This document shows, piece after piece, positions 4,047 to 9,860 of a stretch of 9,860 bases of DNA. Source of the stretch: Natrialbaceae archaeon. GTDB taxonomy: Archaea; Halobacteriota; Halobacteria; Halobacteriales; Natrialbaceae. A program made the position numbers and the translations under genes. Numbering within the stretch: position 1 is the first letter of the stretch; every line of letters begins with the position of its first letter. The stretch covers positions 1 through 9,860 of the forward strand of contig PUKM01000125.1 in the NCBI GenBank assembly GCA_003552325.1. Reading direction: 5' to 3'. The notes under the pieces were generated by a model, which was not told the DNA's origin, did no database searches, and worked only from the letters and a program-made list of their open reading frames with translations.

Positions 4047-6713
4047 ATGAACAAGGATCCCGTACTAGTGACCATGCCACGCGAACGGACCCATCTCGAG
4101 ATAACCGGCATGTCGTGTTCGACGTGTTCCGGAACCGTCGAGGACGCTGTCGGCGATCTCGAGGGGGTCGAAGAAGCCAGTGCGAACTTCGCGACCGACG
4201 AAGGGATGGTCTCGTACGATCCCGAGGTGACTGATCTCGCCACGATCGTCCAGACGATCGATGACGCAGGATTCGAGGCGGCCACCGAGACAGCGACAGT
4301 CACCGTCATGGGGATGTCGTGTTCGACCTGCTCGGGGACTGTCCAGGACGCCCTCGAGGACCATCCGGGGGTCGTTTCGGCGGACGTCAACTTCGCCTCG
4401 GACGAGGCGCGTATCCGATACAACCCTGCCGATACGTCGCTGGCCGATCTCCGGCGCGTCATCGCCGATGCTGGCTTCGAGCCGGTGACCGACGGGGAGA
4501 CAGACGAGATGACGAACGAGCGCGAACGGGCTGTCGAACGCGAACTCCGCCGCCAGTGGCGACTCGTCATCTTCGGTGGGGTGTTGACCCTGCCGTTCAT
4601 CCCGATGATGATCGATATGCTGCTGGCGGAAATTCCGGGCATCGCTTCCCCCATCCCGATGGCGATTGCCCACCCACCAGGGCTCCTCGAGTTCATCTTG
4701 GCTACGCTGTTGATGGCCACCCTCGGGATGGAGTTCATCAAAGGCGCGTGGCGGGCCTTTGCACACAACCGTCGGGCGAATATGGACACCCTGGTCGCCG
4801 TCGGGACCTCCGCTGGATACATCTACAGCGTCGGCGCGCTCTCGGGTGTCATCGTCAGCGAAGGCCTGTACTTCGAAGCCGTCGCGTTCATCCTGTGGTT
4901 CATCACGCTCGGCAACTGGCTCGAGGTTCGCTCGAAAGCCAGAGCCGGTAACGCGCTGCGGGAGTTGCTGGAAATGGAAGCCGAGGATGCGACGGTCGTT
5001 CGTGACTTCGGTGGCGAGAACGAGGAAACGACCGTTCCCCTCGAAGACGTCGCAGTAGGGGACGTGTTGAAAATCCGTCCGGGCGAACGGGTTCCAACGG
5101 ACGGCCTCGTCCTCGAGGGCCAGAGTGCCGTCGACGAGTCGATGCTGACGGGAGAATCAGTCCCCGTCGAAAAAAGTGAGGGTGACGAGGTCGTCGGGAG
5201 CACGATCAACGAAAACGGCGTATTGTACGTCGAGGCGACGAAGGTCGGCTCGGAGACCGCACTCCAGCAGATTGTCGACCGGGTCAAAGAGGCCCAATCA
5301 CGACAGCCCGAAATTCAGCGGTTAGTGGACAAGGTGAGTGCTTACTTCGTCCCTGCGGTGATCCTCAACGCCACGTTCTGGGCAATTGTCTGGGGCCTCT
5401 CGCCCGAAACCCTCTACAGTGTCTCGGCCTGGATGGGATCGTGGATACCGCTTCTCGAACCCGTCGGCGGTGGGCCCGTCACCGGTGGCGTCCCCGTCCT
5501 CGAGTTCTCGGTCGTCGTCCTCGCGAGCGCGCTCCTGATCGCCTGTCCCTGTGCACTGGGGTTGGCCACACCGGCCGCGACGATGGTCGGCTCGACGCTG
5601 AGTGCGACCAACGGCGTCCTGTTCAAGGGTGGCGACGTCCTCGAGCAAGTTCGCGGGATTGACACGGTCGTCTTCGACAAGACGGGAACCCTGACCCACG
5701 GTCAGATGGTCCTCACCGACGTCGTCGTCTTCGATGACGAACTCGCACCCGACGGCGGGGAACCGCATCCGGATGGCGGCGTCCTCGCAGAACGATCCGA
5801 ACCGCTCGAGGAGTTGGTTCTCGGAGCCGCGGCGACAGCCGAATCCGGATCTGAACATCCCATCGCCCGGGCGATCGTCGACGGCGCAGACGAACGAGGC
5901 ATCGAGTGGGGAGACCTCGAGGATTTCGAAAACGTCCCCGGTCACGGAATTCGCGCCGAAACACCTCGAGGCACCGTCGTCGTCGGTCGACGAAAGCTCC
6001 TCGAGGACGAGGGGATCGATCCATCCCCCGCTGAGGAGACGCTGTTAGGTCTCGAGCGGGCTGGCAAAACGGCAATTCCCGTGGCCATCGACGGACGGGT
6101 GATGGGCGTCGTGGCGGTTGCCGACGAGATACGCCAGAGTGCAAAAGAGACCGTCGCCGCCCTCAGAAAGCGAGACATCACCGTCGTCATGCTCACCGGT
6201 GACAACGAACGAACGGCCCGAGCGGTGGCTGAAGAGGTCGGAATCGACCCTGAAAACGTACGTGCGGAGGTGTTGCCGTCGGATAAGGCAGACCACGTCG
6301 ACGCCTTACAATCGGATGGCTCGAAAGTCATGATGGTCGGTGACGGTGTCAACGACGCGCCCGCACTTACGACCGCCCAGGTCGGCGTGGCTATCGGCTC
6401 GGGGACCGACGTCGCGATCGAGTCAGCCGACGTCACACTCATGCGAGACGATCCTGCTGACGTCCTCAAAGCCGTGCGGATCGCCGATGCGACGATCTCG
6501 AAGGTCCGACAGAACCTGTTCTGGGCGTTCGTCTACAACACGACCCTGATTCCCATCGCCTCTCTCGGGTTGCTCAACCCCGCTCTGGCGGCGTTCGCGA
6601 TGGCTGGCTCGAGCGTGAGCGTCATGGCAAACAGCCTCTCGTTCGCCAAATACGACCCCCACGAGGACTACGTCCTGTGGGTGTTCAAGCCGTTCACCTG
6701 GCTTCGATCCTAA
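4047..6713 (+). CDS. copA: Copper-exporting P1B-type ATPase
   Basis: Integral membrane pump of 888 residues that exports Cu(+), and probably Ag(+), using ATP. Two N-terminal HMA domains each carry GMSCSTC (21-27 and 89-95). The membrane part starts near 172. Catalytic landmarks: TGES (368-371) in the actuator domain; CPC (500-502) in the transport membrane segment; DKTGTLT (544-550) with phosphorylated Asp544; SEHP (602-605) for ATP binding; and GDGVND (765-770). YN (830-831) and MAGSS (852-856) in the last two spans match the Cu(+)-specific P1B-1 set. Family motifs are intact. Unusual points are a long segment between the fifth and sixth spans (about 450-486) and an acidic, repetitive insert after the phosphorylation site (563-589). 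ATG 4074, nine codons in, is an alternative start that still precedes the first HMA domain. No copper chaperone or regulator is adjacent. The stop lies four bases from the end of a convergent gene. Confidence 0.96.
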   Translation: MNKDPVLVTMPRERTHLEITGMSCSTCSGTVEDAVGDLEGVEEASANFATDEGMVSYDPEVTDLATIVQTIDDAGFEAATETATVTVMGMSCSTCSGTVQDALEDHPGVVSADVNFASDEARIRYNPADTSLADLRRVIADAGFEPVTDGETDEMTNERERAVERELRRQWRLVIFGGVLTLPFIPMMIDMLLAEIPGIASPIPMAIAHPPGLLEFILATLLMATLGMEFIKGAWRAFAHNRRANMDTLVAVGTSAGYIYSVGALSGVIVSEGLYFEAVAFILWFITLGNWLEVRSKARAGNALRELLEMEAEDATVVRDFGGENEETTVPLEDVAVGDVLKIRPGERVPTDGLVLEGQSAVDESMLTGESVPVEKSEGDEVVGSTINENGVLYVEATKVGSETALQQIVDRVKEAQSRQPEIQRLVDKVSAYFVPAVILNATFWAIVWGLSPETLYSVSAWMGSWIPLLEPVGGGPVTGGVPVLEFSVVVLASALLIACPCALGLATPAATMVGSTLSATNGVLFKGGDVLEQVRGIDTVVFDKTGTLTHGQMVLTDVVVFDDELAPDGGEPHPDGGVLAERSEPLEELVLGAAATAESGSEHPIARAIVDGADERGIEWGDLEDFENVPGHGIRAETPRGTVVVGRRKLLEDEGIDPSPAEETLLGLERAGKTAIPVAIDGRVMGVVAVADEIRQSAKETVAALRKRDITVVMLTGDNERTARAVAEEVGIDPENVRAEVLPSDKADHVDALQSDGSKVMMVGDGVNDAPALTTAQVGVAIGSGTDVAIESADVTLMRDDPADVLKAVRIADATISKVRQNLFWAFVYNTTLIPIASLGLLNPALAAFAMAGSSVSVMANSLSFAKYDPHEDYVLWVFKPFTWLRS

Positions 6714-6717
6714 CCTC

Positions 6718-7410
6718 CTACTCCCTCGAGGCCAGATATCGCAAGACGAGTTGCAGCACGTGGACGAAGACGCCAGCGACGGCGATGTAGACGCCGATCG
6801 TTTGCAGGGCAACTGAAGCGTTTTGTCGATCACGGACGCGCCAAATCTCCCACCCCAGGCGCAACAGAAAACCCAGAAAGAGCAGGACGAAGCCCACGAG
6901 GAGGGCAGGCTGGACGAGCGTTCCGACGGCGATGGCAATAACGCCACCGATGAACGAGACGTTGGCGTACCGGCCCCAGTGATCGAACGCGGCCGACCGG
7001 GCGTATACGTAGGTTGCAATGACGGCCGTCAAGAGTGCTACCACGATAGCGGTCACGCTGAGGATGAACAGGTGTTGCTCTCGAGGGGCAAAGCGGAGGA
7101 CACCGCCGCCGAAAATGCCGAATGCTAGCTGGAGGATGACCATCCCGACGAAGGCAATGCCGAGATCCCCACCACGGACACCCCGTTCGGCGATGAGTTC
7201 CCCACCCATGATTGCCACACCGTAAACGATGACGCCGAGGATGGGCACCGCGAAGAGAAACTCGTTGACCTGTTGGAGTGGCGTGACGACGATCACGTAC
7301 ATCAGCGCCACGTTGATAGCCATCAGGATACTCGCGCCCCCGATGACGCGTGCTTCCCGGCCCGAGAGACCAAACCCGCGACCCGCATCGTACGGTGAAT
7401 CGACGCTCAT
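6718..7410 (-). CDS. Seven-span membrane protein, Bax inhibitor-1-like
   Basis: A 230-residue, very hydrophobic protein. Numbered from ATG 7410, about seven membrane spans lie near 22-42, 51-71, 83-104, 114-136, 148-165, 167-187 and 201-225. Seven spans, a short charged N-terminus and a last span with Y-x6-F-x3-L spacing (YIAVAGVFVHVL) resemble the Bax inhibitor-1/TMBIM family (YccA in bacteria), which has been linked to ion leak or membrane protease control. The Asp and Asn usual in that last span are replaced by Ala and Gly, so the match is distant. GTG 7416 is two codons upstream in frame. I prefer ATG 7410 because a T-rich element 27 bases upstream would make it leaderless; the GGGTGA just before it is too close to be a normal Shine-Dalgarno. 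It ends four bases from copA, convergently, and follows glmS on the same strand after an 89-base gap with its own promoter-like elements. Confidence 0.82.
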   Translation of the reverse strand: MSVDSPYDAGRGFGLSGREARVIGGASILMAINVALMYVIVVTPLQQVNEFLFAVPILGVIVYGVAIMGGELIAERGVRGGDLGIAFVGMVILQLAFGIFGGGVLRFAPREQHLFILSVTAIVVALLTAVIATYVYARSAAFDHWGRYANVSFIGGVIAIAVGTLVQPALLVGFVLLFLGFLLRLGWEIWRVRDRQNASVALQTIGVYIAVAGVFVHVLQLVLRYLASRE

Positions 7411-7432
7411 TGTCACCCCTTCTCGAGTTAGC

Positions 7433-7442
7433 TGGAAAAAGC
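7433..7442 (-). promoter_or_regulatory. T-rich promoter-like element
   Basis: On the minus strand GCTTTTTCCAGC-like sequence is centred about 27 bases before ATG 7410, the spacing expected for a leaderless transcript. AGCT (7430-7433) and AGCT (7440-7443) flank GGAAAA on the plus strand, so the element could also be a very small hairpin with a T-run, ending the glmS transcript. Confidence 0.22.
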
Positions 7443-7476
7443 TGGCGTCGGCCGTCCCTCGAGAAACGGGAGCGTC

Positions 7477-7486
7477 TATAACAAAT
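7477..7486 (-). promoter_or_regulatory. TATA-like element between glmS and the membrane protein gene
   Basis: On the minus strand the sequence reads TTTGTTATAG, which resembles an archaeal TATA box. It would start a transcript near 7453, giving a leader of about 43 bases before ATG 7410. It competes with the T-rich element at 7433-7442 as the promoter of the same gene. Confidence 0.25.
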
Positions 7487-7505
7487 TACCGACGACAGCC
7501 CCCGG

Positions 7506-9305
7506 CTACTCGACCGTGACGCTCTTCGCCAGATGCCGTGGCTTGTCGATCGAGCGCCCAAGTTCGTTCGCAATCCAGTACGAGACCAACTGGAGTTGCA
7601 CGTTGGCGACGATCGCACTACCAACCTCCTCGAGCGCCGGCACCTCGAGGACGTAGTCGGCGTAGCGTTCGATATCCGACAGCCCGTCGGTGATGGCGAC
7701 GACCGGCACGCCTCGAGCTTCGACCTCCTTGACGTTCCCGATGGTCTTTTCGGCCTGTTTTCCGTCGCCAGTAACCAGGGCAAAGACTGGCGTGTCGGGG
7801 CCGACAAGTGCCAGCGGGCCGTGTTTCAGCTCACCGGCGGCGAACCCCTCGGCGTGTTTGTACGAGATCTCTTTGAGTTTGAGCGCGCCCTCGAGGGCAA
7901 CGGGATAGTGGAGTTGGCGTCCGATGAAAAAGTACGCCCGTGCGTCGCGGTAGACCTCAGCAATCGACCTGGCCGTGGTGTCGTCGAGTACCTGCTGGAT
8001 CCCGTTGGCGACCTCACGGAGGGACTGAATGAGTTCCCGTGACCGATGATCGGCCAGGACGGCCGCAACCATCGTCAGGGCTGCTTGCTGGCTCGCGAAC
8101 GTCTTGGTCGCGGCGACGCCGATTTCCGGACCGGCCCGGATGTACATGACGTGGTCACACACACGAGCAGCGGAGCTTCCGACGACGTTCGTGACCGCCA
8201 GTGTCGTCGCCCCCTCACGGTTTGCCTCCCGGAGGGCACGCATCGTGTCGGCGGTCTCACCACTTTGGGTGACCCCGATAACGAGTGAGTCCTGGGTTAA
8301 GGGGACTGAATCGCCGGTAAACTCACTGGCCAACATGGCTCGAGCGTCTACCCCCCAGCGGTTCAACAGCGTTACGCCGAATCGTGCGGCATGATATGAA
8401 GTCCCACAGGCGACAAACGTCACTGGCCCGTCGAAACTGATCTCCTCGAGTTCCTCGAGTTCGACCCGACCGGTGAGTTCGTTCAAGCGGCCGCGAAGAC
8501 ACTCTCGGATCGCGGCAGGCTGTTCGTTGATCTCCTTGAGCATATAGTGGTCGTAGCCGCTCTTGCCAGCATCTTCGGCGTCCCACTCGATCTCCGTCAC
8601 GGTGTACTCGACGGACTCACCGTGTTCGTCGGTGATCTCTATCTGATCAGCACTGAGCCGAGCGAACTCGCCGTCCTCGAGGTAGATCACCCGGTCGGTG
8701 TACTCGATGAACGCAGGGACGTCACTGGCGAGATAGTGCCCATCATCACCGATGCCGAGGACCAGTGGTGACTCGTGGCGGGCCGCGTACACGGTGTCAG
8801 ACCCCTTGAATACCGCCGCGATTGCGTAACTTCCCTCGAGTCGGTCGATGGCCGCCCGGAACGCCGTCTCGTGGTCGAGACCGTCGTCGAGCTCACGAGC
8901 GATCAAGTGTGGCACGACCTCGGTGTCTGTTTCGCTCTCGAAGGTGACGCCCCCCTCGGTCAACTCGGTTCGGAGTGACTGGTAGTTCTGGATAATTCCG
9001 TTGTGCACGACCGCAACACGACTGTCCGTATCCGTGTGCGGGTGTGCATTTCGGTCGGATGGCGGCCCATGCGTGCTCCAGCGGGTGTGTCCGATACCAA
9101 GTGCTTCCGTGCCGAGTGGCTGCTCCTCGAGTGCCTCCTCGAGTGAGGAGACCTCACCCTGGCGTTTGAGTACCTGTATTTCGTCGTCAGCGACCGCAAT
9201 GCCGGCCGAATCGTAGCCACGATACTCGAGCCCGGAAAGCCCGGTGAGTAAGACGTCGAGGGCTCTCGTGCCGTCAGCGCCGACAAAACCGATAATCCCA
9301 CACAT
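7506..9305 (-). CDS. glmS: Glutamine--fructose-6-phosphate aminotransferase (isomerizing)
   Basis: Cytosolic enzyme making glucosamine-6-phosphate and glutamate from fructose-6-phosphate and glutamine, the entry step to UDP-GlcNAc. At 599 residues it has full family length. The N-terminal glutaminase domain (about 1-215) has Cys2 as nucleophile after Met removal, GHTRWSTHG (72-80), HNG (101-103) and Asp127. The linker holds HYMLKEINEQP (253-263). The first SIS domain has ACGTSY (299-304) and TQSGET (346-351); the second has EGALKLKEISY (472-482) and GELKHGPLAL (491-500). The C-terminus is KPRHLAKSVTVE (588-599), with Lys594 at the position of the catalytic lysine. All key residues are present. 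The start is fixed by MCGIIGFVG and by a Shine-Dalgarno site 8 bases upstream. It overlaps the stop of the preceding glmU-like gene by one base (TGATG), so the two are co-transcribed and probably translationally coupled. No glmS ribozyme-like leader is possible in this arrangement. Confidence 0.97.
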   Translation of the reverse strand: MCGIIGFVGADGTRALDVLLTGLSGLEYRGYDSAGIAVADDEIQVLKRQGEVSSLEEALEEQPLGTEALGIGHTRWSTHGPPSDRNAHPHTDTDSRVAVVHNGIIQNYQSLRTELTEGGVTFESETDTEVVPHLIARELDDGLDHETAFRAAIDRLEGSYAIAAVFKGSDTVYAARHESPLVLGIGDDGHYLASDVPAFIEYTDRVIYLEDGEFARLSADQIEITDEHGESVEYTVTEIEWDAEDAGKSGYDHYMLKEINEQPAAIRECLRGRLNELTGRVELEELEEISFDGPVTFVACGTSYHAARFGVTLLNRWGVDARAMLASEFTGDSVPLTQDSLVIGVTQSGETADTMRALREANREGATTLAVTNVVGSSAARVCDHVMYIRAGPEIGVAATKTFASQQAALTMVAAVLADHRSRELIQSLREVANGIQQVLDDTTARSIAEVYRDARAYFFIGRQLHYPVALEGALKLKEISYKHAEGFAAGELKHGPLALVGPDTPVFALVTGDGKQAEKTIGNVKEVEARGVPVVAITDGLSDIERYADYVLEVPALEEVGSAIVANVQLQLVSYWIANELGRSIDKPRHLAKSVTVE

Positions 9306-9860
9306 CAGCCACGCACCTCCGTCTCGTCTTCGATGTGACCACGGATAACCGACCCAGCGTGGATGGTCGCGCCGGCACCAACGATGGCACCGGGTGCGAA
9401 GGTCGTTCCCCCTTCGTCAGTGGCGTAATCGGCCAGCAACGCGCCGAAGTCGACGTCCCGGTGGATCGCATCGCCGATTTCGACGTCACCGGGTCCGCCG
9501 ACGACGGCCGACCCCGGACCGATCCGCGCACCGCGTCCAGTCACACAGTCTCGAACCGTGGCTCCGTCTCCGATTCTGGTGTCGCCGTCGATGACTGAGT
9601 GGCTCACCGACGCGTTCGCTCCGACAGTGACGTTCTCGCCGAGACAGACGTGCGGGCCAACGACGGCTCCGGCCCCGACGACGCAGTCGGGTGGGATCAC
9701 CACGGGTTCGACGACCGTTGCCGACTCGTGGACGTACGAGTCCGGATCGACTCGGCTATCGACGTCACCATCAGTGAGCAGATCGTCAGCGATCTGGAGC
9801 AGGTCCCAGGGATAGGTCGCATCGACCCAGACCCCATCGGAGATTGCGCCATAGACGTCA
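9305..9860 (-). CDS. glmU: GlmU-like sugar-1-phosphate nucleotidylyltransferase/acyltransferase, 3' part
   Basis: The 5' part lies beyond the right edge; 184 residues remain. They begin with the tail of a nucleotidyltransferase domain, including VWVDATYPWDLL, a segment typical of archaeal two-domain sugar nucleotidylyltransferases. A left-handed parallel beta-helix follows, shown by six-residue repeats such as VVIPPDCVVGAGAVVGPHV, ENVTVGANASV, DTRIGDGATV and GARIGPGSAVVG, and by GAIVGAGATIHAGSVI near the end. The full protein should transfer UTP or dTTP onto a sugar-1-phosphate and may acetylate glucosamine-1-phosphate, as in the archaeal ST0452 type. The frame is open from the edge; the GTG near 9703 lies inside the helix domain and is not the start. 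The next gene is glmS, which supports a UDP-GlcNAc role. Acetyltransferase activity is inferred, and a glucose-1-phosphate thymidylyltransferase is possible. Confidence 0.85.
   Translation of the reverse strand, partial: DVYGAISDGVWVDATYPWDLLQIADDLLTDGDVDSRVDPDSYVHESATVVEPVVIPPDCVVGAGAVVGPHVCLGENVTVGANASVSHSVIDGDTRIGDGATVRDCVTGRGARIGPGSAVVGGPGDVEIGDAIHRDVDFGALLADYATDEGGTTFAPGAIVGAGATIHAGSVIRGHIEDETEVRG
9314..9320 (-). promoter_or_regulatory. Shine-Dalgarno site of glmS
   Basis: On the minus strand GGAGGTG ends 8 bases before the glmS ATG. It matches the CACCTCC at the 3' end of archaeal 16S rRNA. It is embedded in the last codons of the glmU-like gene and contrasts with the other genes here, which lack a well-placed site and seem leaderless. 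This fits glmS being an internal gene of an operon. Confidence 0.75.

Noticed and set aside
3277..4080. Long open frame on the minus strand opposite the zinc-ribbon/CAP gene (267 codons)
   Set aside because: The opposite strand has paired zinc ribbons, a membrane span and a CAP-like domain. The minus-strand product is a shadow with no recognisable motif, common in GC-rich DNA.
5322..5945. Minus-strand frame of 207 codons inside copA
   Set aside because: It lies opposite the CPC and DKTGTLT region of copA and its product resembles no family.
7416..7505. glmS-type ribozyme or riboswitch near glmS
   Set aside because: This gap is downstream of glmS, and the glmS start overlaps the preceding gene, leaving no leader for a ribozyme. 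Such ribozymes are known from Gram-positive bacteria.
9305..9703. Complete small hexapeptide-repeat protein starting at GTG 9703
   Set aside because: The same frame is open to the window edge and encodes VWVDATYPWDLL, typical of the preceding nucleotidyltransferase domain, so this is the 3' part of a larger gene.
1..9860. Defence system, CRISPR array, transposon or integrated element
   Set aside because: No spaced direct repeats, transposase, integrase, tRNA-end duplication or nuclease/toxin gene was seen; the composition is even across the genes.

Overview
The window looks like a piece of a haloarchaeal chromosome, probably from the Natrialbales or a close relative. The DNA is GC-rich, the proteins are rich in Asp and Glu, CTCGAG occurs dozens of times (often as a Leu-Glu codon pair), and I find CTAG only three times. 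Several genes appear to have a TATA-like element about 26-30 bases before the start codon and no Shine-Dalgarno site, as expected for leaderless haloarchaeal transcripts. The lineage assignment is from sequence style only.

Layout. Bases 1-362 hold no confident gene. They contain two stem-loops sharing a 10-base repeat, the first followed by a T-run, then an AT-richer stretch. At 363-1460 (+) is an ATP-NAD kinase family protein of the NPIAGMGG / GGDGT type. It converges with a soluble cytochrome P450 at 1517-2872 (-). The P450 is divergent from a zinc-ribbon / single-membrane-span / degenerate CAP-like protein at 3076-3900 (+). The region between them carries two opposed TATA-like boxes, a near-palindrome and a possible 28-residue upstream ORF whose stop overlaps the next start. 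At 4047-6713 (+) is a complete Cu(+)-type P1B ATPase (CopA) with two N-terminal metal-binding domains. Four bases beyond its stop, on the other strand, ends a seven-span membrane protein resembling the Bax inhibitor-1 family (6718-7410, -). Then come glmS (7506-9305, -) and, overlapping it by one base, the 3' part of a GlmU-like sugar nucleotidylyltransferase/acyltransferase that runs off the right edge (9305-9860, -).

How the genes work together. The clear functional unit is glmU-like plus glmS: GlmS makes glucosamine-6-phosphate from fructose-6-phosphate and glutamine, and the GlmU-like enzyme acts at the end of the route to UDP-GlcNAc, used for glycoproteins and other glycans. The TGATG junction and a near-ideal Shine-Dalgarno site support translation from one mRNA. 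CopA is a stand-alone copper exporter gene with its own promoter region and no chaperone or regulator beside it. The NAD kinase-like gene, P450 and CAP-like gene have no obvious shared pathway.

I see no defence island, CRISPR array, tRNA, rRNA, insertion sequence or integrase. The least understood parts are the zinc-ribbon/CAP-like protein with its divergent promoter, the stem-loop block at the left edge, and the Bax inhibitor-like protein.
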